Positions 8,873 to 16,829 of a DNA stretch of 64,000 nt are shown piece after piece. Under the pieces are notes generated by a model that did no database searches, was not told the origin of the DNA, and saw only the letters and a list, made by a program, of their open reading frames with translations. The stretch's first letter is position 1. Each line of letters opens with the position of its first letter. The DNA is from Flavobacterium sp. CF108 (GTDB taxonomy: Bacteria > Bacteroidota > Bacteroidia > Flavobacteriales > Flavobacteriaceae), in contig NZ_FQWW01000001.1 of the NCBI RefSeq assembly GCF_900129795.1, positions 992,001 through 1,056,000 of the forward strand, in the 5' to 3' direction. The position numbers and the translations under genes are program-made.

Positions 8873-10132
8873 TTACGAAACGTCAACTGTTGTGCGTTCT
8901 GCAATTTCTTTATAAATTCCGTTAACTAGTTTCTCACGAATTGCTTCAAAAGCCGTTAAGGTTTCTTCAATATCTGATAAAGTATGAGAAGCTGTCGGGA
9001 TCATTCTTAATAAAATAATTCCTTTTGGAATAACCGGATAAACAACAATAGAAAGGAAAATACCGTAGTTTTCTCTTAAATCGTTTACCATAACCATTGC
9101 TTCAGGAATACTTCCTTCTAAGTAAACCGGAGTAATACATGTATTAGTATCTCCAATATTGAATCCTTTTTCTTTAAGACCGCTTTGTAATGCATTTACA
9201 TTTTCCCAAAGTTTATCTTTAATAGAAGATGAATTACGCAATAACTCTAAACGTTTCAAAGAACCAATTGTTTGGATCATTGGCAATGCTTTTGCAAACA
9301 TCTGCGAACGTAAATTGTATTTTAAGTAATCAATAACCGTTTTATCTGCAGCAACAAAAGCTCCAATATTTGCCATTGATTTTGCAAAAGTCGAGAAGTA
9401 AACATCAATATCGTCCTGAACTTCCTGCTCCTCACCTGCTCCGGCACCTGTTTTACCAAGTGTACCAAAACCGTGTGCATCATCAACTAATAAACGGAAA
9501 TTGTATTTTTGCTTCATAGCAACAATTTCTTTTAATTTACCCTGTTGTCCGCGCATTCCAAAAACACCTTCGGTAATAAATAAAATACCTCCGCCTGTTT
9601 CTTCGGCCATTTTAGTAGCACGCTGCAGGTTTTTCTCCATGCTTTCAAGATCATTGTGTTTGTAAGTAAAACGTTTACCCATATGCAAACGAACACCATC
9701 AATAATACAAGCATGTGAATCTACATCATAAACAATGATATCATTTTTTGTAACCAAGGCATCAATAATAGATACCATTCCCTGATAACCAAAATTCAAT
9801 AAATAAGCTGACTCTTTCATAACAAAAGCTGCTAATTCATTTTCTAACTGTTCATGATAAGTTGTGTGTCCAGACATCATACGAGCTCCCATAGGGTATG
9901 CAGCGCCATATTGAGCCGCAGCATCCGTATCTGCTTTACGAACTTCTGGATGATTAGCTAAACCTAAATAATCATTTAAACTCCAGTTTAAAATATTTTT
10001 TCCGTGAAACGTCATTCTAGGACCCAACTCTCCTTCTAACTTTGGGAAAACGTAATAACCTTCTGCCTGAGAAGCCCATTTTCCTAAAGGTCCTTTATTG
10101 TCCTGAATTCTTTCGAATAAATCTTTTACCAT
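8873..10132 (-). CDS. PLP-dependent alpha-oxoamine synthase (serine palmitoyltransferase / cysteate fatty-acyltransferase type)
   Basis: The 419-residue fold-type I PLP enzyme shows the family landmarks: DSHACIIDG with the ring-stacking His140, VDDAHGFG (Asp218, His220), and STFAKS with the Schiff-base Lys251. The length fits serine palmitoyltransferase and its relatives, which join an amino acid to an acyl-CoA or acyl-ACP. In F. johnsoniae a related enzyme is known to condense cysteate with a fatty acyl group to make capnine, the base of sulfonolipids needed for efficient gliding. Whether this copy uses serine, cysteate or glycine cannot be told by eye. It is a single-gene unit with its own -7 box and terminator. 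Confidence 0.85.
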   Translation of the reverse strand: MVKDLFERIQDNKGPLGKWASQAEGYYVFPKLEGELGPRMTFHGKNILNWSLNDYLGLANHPEVRKADTDAAAQYGAAYPMGARMMSGHTTYHEQLENELAAFVMKESAYLLNFGYQGMVSIIDALVTKNDIIVYDVDSHACIIDGVRLHMGKRFTYKHNDLESMEKNLQRATKMAEETGGGILFITEGVFGMRGQQGKLKEIVAMKQKYNFRLLVDDAHGFGTLGKTGAGAGEEQEVQDDIDVYFSTFAKSMANIGAFVAADKTVIDYLKYNLRSQMFAKALPMIQTIGSLKRLELLRNSSSIKDKLWENVNALQSGLKEKGFNIGDTNTCITPVYLEGSIPEAMVMVNDLRENYGIFLSIVVYPVIPKGIILLRMIPTASHTLSDIEETLTAFEAIREKLVNGIYKEIAERTTVDVS

Positions 10133-10171
10133 AAATATATTTTGAAGTAATAATTTTATTTATACAGGTCG

Positions 10172-10179
10172 CAAAAATA
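10172..10179 (-). promoter_or_regulatory. -7 promoter box for the alpha-oxoamine synthase
   Basis: TATTTTTG on the minus strand matches TAnnTTTG, about 40 bases before the ATG at 10132. Confidence 0.5.
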
Positions 10180-10362
10180 ATGATTATTATTCTAAAATAG
10201 AGTTGGGCATTTGTTTTTATTAAAAAAATATCAAAATATTAGTTTACAAAAAATTTACACACACTTAAAGAATTGAATTTAAAATAGTTAACTGTAATAA
10301 AAGTGTACACAATAAATTAATATAAAGTTTTTATTAGTAAGTATTTCATGACTTTTATCATA

Positions 10363-10386
10363 ATAAAAGATAAAATAGTCTTTTAT
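10363..10386 (+). promoter_or_regulatory. 24-bp palindromic operator upstream of nirK
   Basis: The arms ATAAAAGA and TCTTTTAT are exact reverse complements separated by 8 bases (TAAAATAG). The site ends 39 bases before the nirK ATG. Copies with the same layout lie before ric (15562-15585) and before the Rrf2 regulator (16675-16698), which makes it a likely operator for that regulator. Confidence 0.75.
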
Positions 10387-10425
10387 TTTTACGCCTGATT
10401 TAAAACTAAATAAAACCAAAACCTT

Positions 10426-11868
10426 ATGAAAAAGAAAAATGACATTTCGATTAAAATGAACATGTTGTTATGCTTACTTTTTACGATTTTTTTAGGAAGC
10501 TGTAAAAAAGAAGAACCAGTAAATTATACTGATATAATGACCGAAGGAGAAATGAATGCTGAACTTACTGCTCCGCCAATGGTACCAAAACCTGTTGGAA
10601 ACAGAACCACTATGAAACTCAAATTGAACATGGAAATCAAAGAGCAGGAAGGCACCATGACTGATGGCGTAAAGTATACGTATTGGACATTTGGAGGCTC
10701 TGTACCGGGAAGTTTTATCAGAACGCGTGTTGGCGATGAAGTAGAATTTCATTTAAAAAATCATCCCGACAATAAATTACCGCATAATATTGATTTACAT
10801 GCTGTAACCGGACCTGGAGGCGGGGCAACTTCTTCACTTGTTGCACCGGGACATGAAAAAGTGTTCAGCTTTAAGGTGATCAATCCGGGATTGTATGTAT
10901 ACCATTGTGCAACAGCGCCTGTGGGGATGCACATTGCAAATGGTATGTATGGTTTAATTTTGGTTGAACCAGAAGGCGGACTTCCGCCTGTTGACAAGGA
11001 ATATTATGTTATGCAGGGTGATTTTTATACGCAGGGCGAATATGGCGCAAAAGGTTTACAGCCATTCGACATGAATAAAGCTGTAAAAGAAACTCCTGAT
11101 TATGTTGTATTTAATGGTAAAGTAGGTTCGCTGACAAACGGAAACGAGTTAACGGCAAAAGTTGGGGAAACAGTACGTTTATTTGTGGGGAACGGAGGTC
11201 CAAACTTAGTATCGTCTTTTCATGTTATTGGAGAAATATTTGACCATGTGCATGTAGAAGGCGGAACTGTAATTAATAAAAATGTGCAGACCACTTTAAT
11301 TCCAGCCGGCGGCGCTGCAATTGTTGATTTTAAAGTAGAAACTCCGGGAACTTTTATTCTGGTTGACCATTCTATTTTTAGAGCCTTTAATAAAGGAGCT
11401 TTAGGAATGCTGAAAGTAGAAGGAAAAGAAAACAAAAACATCTATTCTGGAACGATTCAGGAAGGAATTTATCTGCCTGAAGGCGGAACTATTCAAAAAA
11501 TGCCTGAAAATGCAACTGCAAAAGCTGCAACACCTAAACGAACTGCCGAAGAAAGAATAAAAATTGGAAAAGAAATTTTTGGTACAACTTGTTTCGCCTG
11601 TCACCAATCTGAAGGGCAGGGAATTCCGAATACATTCCCTCCTCTTGCAAAATCAGATTATTTAAATGCTGATTCTAAACGTGCGATTAAAACAATTTTA
11701 CATGGTTTAACTGGAGAAGTAAGTGTGAACGGGAAAAAATATAACAACGTGATGCCGGCTCAAAATTTATCTGATGATGAAATAGCAAATGTGCTTACTT
11801 ACATCTATAACAGTTGGGGCAATAACAAAACAGAAGTAACTCCAGAAATGGTAAAAGCACTGCGCTAA
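10426..11868 (+). CDS. nirK: copper nitrite reductase with C-terminal cytochrome c domain (NirK)
   Basis: The 480-residue enzyme reduces nitrite to nitric oxide. A lipobox (LGSC, Cys26) predicts a lipid-anchored protein. Two cupredoxin domains follow. Type 1 copper ligands are His120, Cys161, His169 and Met174; type 2 ligands are His125, His160 and His315; the catalytic pair is Asp123 and His266. Residues about 375-465 form a class I cytochrome c domain with CFACH (Cys389, Cys392, His393) and a probable axial Met443, so electrons can enter through a fused heme. It heads an operon with a NirV-like and a SCO gene and carries the shared palindrome in its promoter. All metal ligands appear present. 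Confidence 0.96.
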   Translation: MKKKNDISIKMNMLLCLLFTIFLGSCKKEEPVNYTDIMTEGEMNAELTAPPMVPKPVGNRTTMKLKLNMEIKEQEGTMTDGVKYTYWTFGGSVPGSFIRTRVGDEVEFHLKNHPDNKLPHNIDLHAVTGPGGGATSSLVAPGHEKVFSFKVINPGLYVYHCATAPVGMHIANGMYGLILVEPEGGLPPVDKEYYVMQGDFYTQGEYGAKGLQPFDMNKAVKETPDYVVFNGKVGSLTNGNELTAKVGETVRLFVGNGGPNLVSSFHVIGEIFDHVHVEGGTVINKNVQTTLIPAGGAAIVDFKVETPGTFILVDHSIFRAFNKGALGMLKVEGKENKNIYSGTIQEGIYLPEGGTIQKMPENATAKAATPKRTAEERIKIGKEIFGTTCFACHQSEGQGIPNTFPPLAKSDYLNADSKRAIKTILHGLTGEVSVNGKKYNNVMPAQNLSDDEIANVLTYIYNSWGNNKTEVTPEMVKALR

Positions 11869-11884
11869 CAATCAAAAATAAAGC

Positions 11885-12667
11885 ATGAAAAAATTAATTT
11901 TCATTCTTGCCTTTTTCCTGATGCTTACAGGCATAACAATAGCTCAGGAAATTGGAATGGCTCTGATAAAAGAGGGACGTTTTGTTCCTCTTTACGGAGC
12001 CTCATCTAAAAAACCTGTGTCTGTAAATTCTTTTTATTTAGATATTTATCCTGTTACCAATGCCGAGTTTTTGAGTTTCATCAAAAAAAATCCAGCGTAT
12101 AGTAAATCGAAAATTAAAGGAGTTTTTGCCGACAAAACTTATTTGTCTTACTGGGAAAATGATTTTGATTTTGGCAGTTCAAAACCTAATTCACCCATAA
12201 CGGCTGTTTCTTGGTTTGCTGCAAAAAAATACTGCGAATGTCAGGGAAAACGTTTACCCACAATGGATGAATGGGAATATGCTGCAATGGCTGATGCAAA
12301 AACAATTGATGCCAGAACTAAAAAGGAATTTAATAATTACATTTTATCGTGGTATGAAAAGTCGAAAACGTATGAAAATGAAGTGGGAAAAACGTTTAAA
12401 AATTATTGGGGAGTTTACGATATGCATGGCTTGGTTTGGGAATGGACAGCTGATTTCAACAGCATTTTTTTATCTGGAGAATCTAGAAAAGACAAAAGCA
12501 GCGACAAGAATTTATTCTGCGGAAGCGCTTCTGTAAATGCATCCGATTTAATGGATTATGCAGCATTTATGCGCTACGCTTTTAGAGGAAGTCTTAAAGC
12601 GCAATACTCAACCCGAAACCTTGGTTTTAGATGTGCCAGTTCAACAAAACCAAAAGTTAATCTTTAA
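11885..12667 (+). CDS. nirV: NirV-like protein of the formylglycine-generating-enzyme (SUMF1) family
   Basis: The 260-residue protein has a signal peptide (ILAFFLMLTGITIAQ) and a single SUMF1/FGE domain: FYLDIYPVTNAEFLSFIK, PNSPITAVSWFAAKKYCECQ, GKRLPTMDEWEYAA, and the C-terminal GSLKAQYSTRNLGFRCAS. NirV proteins of this family are encoded next to nirK in many denitrifiers. Their role is not settled, and cofactor maturation has been proposed. The gene starts 16 bp after nirK and ends 10 bp before the SCO gene, so one transcript is expected. The symbol is given on family and context. Confidence 0.85.
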   Translation: MKKLIFILAFFLMLTGITIAQEIGMALIKEGRFVPLYGASSKKPVSVNSFYLDIYPVTNAEFLSFIKKNPAYSKSKIKGVFADKTYLSYWENDFDFGSSKPNSPITAVSWFAAKKYCECQGKRLPTMDEWEYAAMADAKTIDARTKKEFNNYILSWYEKSKTYENEVGKTFKNYWGVYDMHGLVWEWTADFNSIFLSGESRKDKSSDKNLFCGSASVNASDLMDYAAFMRYAFRGSLKAQYSTRNLGFRCASSTKPKVNL

Positions 12668-12677
12668 ATTAATTGCA

Positions 12678-13271
12678 ATGAAAAAAATAATAATTGCGGT
12701 TTTTATTCTGCTGTTTTCGTTACAAAGCTGTAAAGAAAATAAAAAGGATACTACAGTAACAAAAAAGGAAATAAGTGATTTATCTATTTATAATCTTCCT
12801 TCAAAATGGACAACTCAAAACGGAAATGACATTGAACTAAAAAGCTTGAGAGGAAATGTACTGGTTATGGTAATGATTTACACAAGCTGTAAAGCCGCTT
12901 GCCCCAGATTAGTTGCAGATATGCGTGACATTGAAGCAAAACTCAATAAAAAAACTAAAAACAATGTAAAACTTATTTTAGTAAGTATTGATCCTAAAAC
13001 AGATACGCCTGAAAAATTAAAAGCTTTTGCCATTTCGAATAAAATGAATCAGGAACCGTGGCTTTTTCTTCGTTCATCTGAAGAAAACACGCGCGAATTT
13101 GCAGCAGTTTTAGCCGTTAATTACAAACAAATATCTCCCGTAGATTTTTCGCATTCTAATATTATAAGCGTTTTTAATCCCGAAGGAGAATTAGTTTTTC
13201 AGCAGGAAGGTTTAGGTGTAAACAATGAAAAAACAATTGAAACTATAAATAAAGAAGCAGAGAAGATTTAA
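12678..13271 (+). CDS. SCO1/SenC-family copper chaperone or thiol-disulfide protein
   Basis: The 197-residue lipoprotein (LQSC, Cys18) has a thioredoxin-like fold. It carries the copper-binding CxxxC motif in TSCKAACPRL and the distal His in DFSHSNIISVF, the three SCO ligands. SCO proteins load copper into cytochrome oxidase. Beside nirK the natural client is the copper site of NirK, which is inference. The frame is open upstream to 12558 inside the NirV gene, but the ATG at 12678 begins the signal peptide and follows nirV by 10 bp. Last gene of the nirK operon. Confidence 0.9.
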   Translation: MKKIIIAVFILLFSLQSCKENKKDTTVTKKEISDLSIYNLPSKWTTQNGNDIELKSLRGNVLVMVMIYTSCKAACPRLVADMRDIEAKLNKKTKNNVKLILVSIDPKTDTPEKLKAFAISNKMNQEPWLFLRSSEENTREFAAVLAVNYKQISPVDFSHSNIISVFNPEGELVFQQEGLGVNNEKTIETINKEAEKI

Positions 13272-13312
13272 AATTTTGAATAGGTTGATTAGTGAAAAAA
13301 CAAGAGAAGATT

Positions 13313-14536
13313 TTAGGAATGGATCGACTCTTGTTTTTTGTTTATAATAGATGCCGTAATCAATATTAATCCTAAAACCAGCAATACACTAAAACCAAAA
13401 ATACTTTGATAATATCCTAAGATTGTTCCTTTATTAAAAAAGAAAAATCCTCCCTGCAAAAACAATAAAACTTCTGTCCCAACAAATCCTAATACAAAAC
13501 ATTTCACTCCAATTTTCAAAACTAAAGAATTAATGGAAAGCATTTTATTTTGAAGTAATATTCCAAACAAAAAACCTGTGATGATTCCTAAACTGGTTAA
13601 ATGAATAAACCCAATTACAAAATTCCTGACTTGATGTGAAATCGCTGCGATATTTGGAAAAATGGTCAGCAATTGAATTCCTGTTTTTAAAAATAAAGAA
13701 CATAATGCTAAACCATAAACCATTTTAATCTCTTTACTCAAATTAGCTTTAAAATCGTTTATTTGGGGATGCAGCATTTTATAGAAATAAATAAAAGCTA
13801 TCAACTGCAACAAAACTCCACAGCTATTTATCCAGCCTAAAATATTATTTTCAACAAACCAGCGTATAGGAAATGAAACCGTTAAAATTGTCGAAATAAC
13901 CAAAATGATATAGAATTTTCTAAACTTGGCTTCTTCAATTTTATGCTGAAACTGCTTTAAAAACAAAGCCAAAACAGCCCATAAAAACCAGCCGTTAAAC
14001 TGAAAATGCAGAAAAAACTGAATTGCAATTTGATAAAAAGCACTTTGTTTCCCCAATGTACTTACTGCCGGGCCTAAACACCAAACTCCTAAAGTAGATA
14101 AAACCATAAATAAAATTGAAGCGTTTAAAAGTCTTTGTGAAGATGTTTTTTCTTTTGGAAGATCTTTCCAAATTAATCGGCAGAAAACGTAACTCAATAA
14201 AATGTGCATTGTCGAAAATATAATAGAAAACAAGGCATAACCCTGAAAAGGAAAAGCAATCATCATTCCTATTACAGAAAGTTCTGTTAACCAAAACAAT
14301 CTATTATAAATAGGTTTTCGGCTTTTCTCTTTCGGAATAAAAAAATAAATTATTAAGACATAAATAATCATGTAAACCCAGCCCAGCATGGCAACATGAG
14401 AATGCGCATGAAGTATAAAGCTATAGTTTATAAAATCTAAAGGAACCAAAAACATAAACCGCATTAATAATCCAAATACGCAGGCAATTAGAAAATTAAT
14501 AAAGCAACTGATTATCCAGGTTTTTTGGAAATTCAT
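13313..14536 (-). CDS. histidine-rich polytopic membrane protein of the NO module (NnrS / oxidase subunit I-like)
   Basis: The protein has about 407 residues and around 12 membrane segments. In its second segment it carries HAHSHVAMLGWVY, and further possible metal-ligand histidines lie in FFLHFQFNGWFLW and in SHQVRNFVIGFIHLTSLG. Paired intramembrane histidines are typical of heme-copper oxidase subunit I and of NnrS, but I see no full oxidase signature, so the family is uncertain. It converges on the nirK operon and lies 263 bp past the end of ric on the same strand. The open frame reaches 14611, but that stretch contains an intergenic inverted repeat, so I use the ATG at 14536 (MNFQKTW). 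Confidence 0.7.
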   Translation of the reverse strand: MNFQKTWIISCFINFLIACVFGLLMRFMFLVPLDFINYSFILHAHSHVAMLGWVYMIIYVLIIYFFIPKEKSRKPIYNRLFWLTELSVIGMMIAFPFQGYALFSIIFSTMHILLSYVFCRLIWKDLPKEKTSSQRLLNASILFMVLSTLGVWCLGPAVSTLGKQSAFYQIAIQFFLHFQFNGWFLWAVLALFLKQFQHKIEEAKFRKFYIILVISTILTVSFPIRWFVENNILGWINSCGVLLQLIAFIYFYKMLHPQINDFKANLSKEIKMVYGLALCSLFLKTGIQLLTIFPNIAAISHQVRNFVIGFIHLTSLGIITGFLFGILLQNKMLSINSLVLKIGVKCFVLGFVGTEVLLFLQGGFFFFNKGTILGYYQSIFGFSVLLVLGLILITASIINKKQESIHS

Positions 14537-14552
14537 AGCGTGCATTTTTTTT

Positions 14553-14691
14553 AAACACATAGAAACATAGGTTTTAAAAAAATGTAAAAAAAGATATTTA
14601 AAAAAAATCAAGATTTTTACACATAGCTATGTTTGTTAATGCAAGTGAAGCGTCTTTTTGAAGTTTACAAAATCTATGTTTCTATGTGTTT
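14553..14691. repeat. inverted repeat with 18-bp perfect arms
   Basis: Arms at 14553-14570 (AAACACATAGAAACATAG) and 14674-14691 are exact reverse complements separated by 103 bases, between two minus-strand genes. Confidence 0.8.
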
Positions 14692-14734
14692 AATACTAAA
14701 CTCAATCCATTAAAAATAATAAGTTCAATCTAAT

Positions 14735-14781
14735 AAAAAACACCGATAATACTCCACAACTGGAATTTATCAGTGTTTTTT
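14735..14781 (-). terminator. intrinsic terminator of ric
   Basis: A stem of about 15 bp (AAAAAACACCGATAA on the plus strand) with one G-U pair in the minus-strand RNA encloses a 17-base loop and ends in a T run, 19 bases after the ric stop codon. Confidence 0.75.
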
Positions 14782-14799
14782 CTGTGGTTAAAATTATAG

Positions 14800-15522
14800 T
14801 TAAGCAAATTCTTCTTCCAGCGCAACTGCTTTTGGGAACAAAATATTATTCTCTAAATGAATATGTTTATGTAAATCTTCTTCAAACTCATTTAGCATAG
14901 CATAAGTTACTTTATAAGTCGTGCATGCATCAGCCGGAGGCGTATAATTATTCGTCAAATCAGCAATTTCTCTAAAACGGTCACCTTCATTTTCATGTTC
15001 GTGCATCATCATGGCAATTGGATTTGAAACCGTTCCAAAAGAAGGCTGCGATAAAAGTCCGTTAGCATCTTTCGTTTTTACCATTCTTTTTACAAAAGGA
15101 AACAAAACCAGTTCTTCCTTTTTCATATGCTGCGCCAATTCTCCCGCACATCCAATAAACAATTCATTAATTTTGAATAATTCGGGATGATTTGGACCGT
15201 GAACTTTGCATAATTTTTCTAGAAAAGTCAATAGAACCTGCGTTTTTTCTTCCACATAACGGTGATGTGTTTTTTCTATATAATCTACTAATAAATCTAA
15301 AGGCCAAGAATTAAAATCGATTCCGCTGTTATTTTCAGATTGCAAAACATCATAAATACTTTGAAGCAGTGCATCAGAATTAATTTCTTCCTTCTCACAA
15401 ACTTCAGAAACAGTTCTGTTTCCTTTACAGCAAAAATCTATTTTATATTTTGAAAATACAGCAGCAGTTCTATAATCCTGAGCCACAAATGATCCGATTG
15501 TTTTGTTTTTTAAATTTTCCAT
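14800..15522 (-). CDS. ric: iron-sulfur cluster repair di-iron protein (Ric/ScdA/YtfE)
   Basis: The 240-residue protein has an N-terminal ScdA_N domain with the vicinal pair CC at 31-32 and Cys42 (KYKIDFCCKGNRTVSEVCE), then a hemerythrin-like domain. Candidate di-iron ligands are His86/87, HMKKEE (132-137), HEHENEGDRF (174-183) and HIHLENNILFP (220-230). Ric proteins repair iron-sulfur clusters damaged by nitric oxide and oxidants in the cytoplasm. The frame is open to 15591, but that stretch would run through the palindromic operator, so the ATG at 15522 (MENLKNK) is used. The operator and the neighbours point to induction by nitric oxide. Confidence 0.93.
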   Translation of the reverse strand: MENLKNKTIGSFVAQDYRTAAVFSKYKIDFCCKGNRTVSEVCEKEEINSDALLQSIYDVLQSENNSGIDFNSWPLDLLVDYIEKTHHRYVEEKTQVLLTFLEKLCKVHGPNHPELFKINELFIGCAGELAQHMKKEELVLFPFVKRMVKTKDANGLLSQPSFGTVSNPIAMMMHEHENEGDRFREIADLTNNYTPPADACTTYKVTYAMLNEFEEDLHKHIHLENNILFPKAVALEEEFA

Positions 15523-15561
15523 TTTCGTAAAAATTAATATTGATATTTCTTTTTGTTTTAA

Positions 15562-15585
15562 ATAAAAGATAAAATTATCTTTTAT
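15562..15585 (-). promoter_or_regulatory. 24-bp palindromic operator upstream of ric
   Basis: ATAAAAGA-N8-TCTTTTAT, with the perfect arms extending to 10 bp on each side (15561-15570 and 15577-15586). It ends 39 bases before the ric ATG, exactly the spacing seen at nirK. Confidence 0.8.
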
Positions 15586-15633
15586 TAGCATTTAAAAAAA
15601 CTCCAAACCAAAATAAGGCTTAGAGTTTATAAT

Positions 15634-16158
15634 TTATTCTATAATTAATATCCCTTTCATCATAGCCACGTGACCAGGAAAAGTACATAAAAAATTGTAT
15701 GTTCCTTTTTTATCAATTGTAAATTCGATGGTATCTTCTTCACCTCCGCCCAATAATTTTGTATGAGCCACGATTGAAGCTTTTTCAGAAGCCGGAACAT
15801 AATCTGTAGCTTTTGCTTCGATCGCTTTTGCCGCAAAAGCACCTTCATCTGTTCCTTGCTGTAGAATTACCAAATTATGCCCCATCGCTTCTTTTGGAAT
15901 TGTTCCTACGTGTTTTAAAGTAAGTTTGATAGGTTTTCCGGCAACCGCTTTTAGTTCGCTTTTATTAAATTGCATTTGGTCGTTTCCTTCAATAACCAGA
16001 ACATTTTCAACGCCTGCTTCGGGTTTTACGCCTTCATCTGATGTTGTTTCATTTATTTCTGTTGATTCGTCAGCAGGAGCTGCTTCTTTCTTTCCGCAAG
16101 AAGTTACTGCTAAAAATCCCATTAGCATTACCATCGAAATTGTGACTTTTTTATTCAT
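15634..16158 (-). CDS. azurin-like cupredoxin lipoprotein
   Basis: The 174-residue protein has a lipobox (VTSC, Cys21), an acidic linker and an azurin fold. Copper ligands are His94 (MGHNLV), Cys158, His163 and Met167 (CTFPGHVAMMKG), with the spacing of azurin. Azurins shuttle electrons in the periplasm and commonly donate to copper nitrite reductase, which is the likely role here given nirK 4 kb away. It begins 24 bp after the Rrf2 regulator on the same strand and shares its transcript. A lipid anchor would hold it close to the lipid-anchored NirK. Confidence 0.92.
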   Translation of the reverse strand: MNKKVTISMVMLMGFLAVTSCGKKEAAPADESTEINETTSDEGVKPEAGVENVLVIEGNDQMQFNKSELKAVAGKPIKLTLKHVGTIPKEAMGHNLVILQQGTDEGAFAAKAIEAKATDYVPASEKASIVAHTKLLGGGEEDTIEFTIDKKGTYNFLCTFPGHVAMMKGILIIE

Positions 16159-16182
16159 TACTATATATTTAAATTATAAGAT

Positions 16183-16632
16183 TTATTCGGTTTTATTGAA
16201 GATTTTCAAATAATAATCTCCAGCATTTACCCCAAGTGCAAGCTCTTCTAAAGTGGTATTAGTAAGCATTGCCAAAAGCAGTTCGCGTATTTTTTTAAAT
16301 TGATTATGTACGGGGCAAGGATGAATTTCAGAACATTCTTTCAGGCCAATTCCGCAGCCTTTATAAATGGTATTTCCGTCAATCGCATCCACAATCTGAA
16401 TTAATTTTATCGATTTTAATGCTTCTTTCGAAACCTCAAAACCTCCTCCTACTCCTTTTGCCGAATAGATGATTCCGTTTTTGGTTAAAATCTGCATAAT
16501 CTTGGCAGTAAAAGGTTCGGGCGAATCAATTTCTTTGGCAACATCTTTAATTCCAACCCTAATTCCTTCTGAAGATTTGGTTGCTATAAAAATAGAAGCC
16601 CTAATTCCGTACTCACACGCTTTTGAAAACAT
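16183..16632 (-). CDS. Rrf2-family regulator with three-cysteine cluster site (NsrR-like)
   Basis: The 149-residue protein has a winged helix (residues about 1-65, GIRASIFIATKS, SPEPFTAKIMQIL, SAKGVGGGFEVS) and the iron-sulfur ligands Cys93, Cys100 and Cys106 (CGIGLKECSEIHPC). NsrR and IscR sense nitric oxide or cluster status through such a cluster. The neighbouring nirK, azurin and ric genes favour an NsrR-type nitric oxide sensor. A palindrome in its own promoter covers the -33 box, so it probably represses itself and the two other operator-bearing units. It is co-transcribed with the azurin-like gene. Confidence 0.9.
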   Translation of the reverse strand: MFSKACEYGIRASIFIATKSSEGIRVGIKDVAKEIDSPEPFTAKIMQILTKNGIIYSAKGVGGGFEVSKEALKSIKLIQIVDAIDGNTIYKGCGIGLKECSEIHPCPVHNQFKKIRELLLAMLTNTTLEELALGVNAGDYYLKIFNKTE

Positions 16633-16654
16633 ATACTGATTAATTAATTCCTTA

Positions 16655-16686
16655 CAAATATATTCAAATCTACCATAAAAGACAAA
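16655..16686 (-). promoter_or_regulatory. promoter of the Rrf2-azurin operon
   Basis: On the minus strand TTTG at 16683-16686 (-33) is followed after 20 bases by TATATTTG at 16655-16662 (-7), a full match to the flavobacterial promoter. The -33 box lies inside the spacer of the palindrome at 16675-16698. Confidence 0.7.
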
Positions 16687-16698
16687 TTTATCTTTAAT
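16675..16698 (-). promoter_or_regulatory. 24-bp palindromic operator in the regulator's own promoter
   Basis: ATAAAAGA-N8-TCTTTAAT, 15 of 16 arm positions identical to the nirK and ric sites, ending 42 bases before the ATG at 16632. Overlap with the -33 box suggests repression by blocking RNA polymerase. Confidence 0.75.
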
Positions 16699-16796
16699 TA
16701 ATTTTTATAACAGAAACCTTATTTATAACCAAAATAATTAACATGGTCAAAAACACTTATTCACCAACAAATTCACCTAAAAACGAATTTTAATTT

Positions 16797-16804
16797 TAAC
16801 TTTG
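16797..16804 (+). promoter_or_regulatory. -7 promoter box for the NYN-domain gene
   Basis: TAACTTTG matches TAnnTTTG, 25 bases before the ATG at 16830. Confidence 0.55.
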
Positions 16805-16829
16805 ATACTTAATTTCTAATATCTAAAAA

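Noticed and set aside
12216..12536. 106-codon open frame inside the NirV-like gene
   Set aside because: It lies in another frame of a well-supported gene, has no family resemblance and no promoter.
13313..14536. NO reductase NorB
   Set aside because: The typical NorB/qNOR motifs are not seen and the protein is too short for qNOR; only an oxidase- or NnrS-like pattern of histidines is visible.
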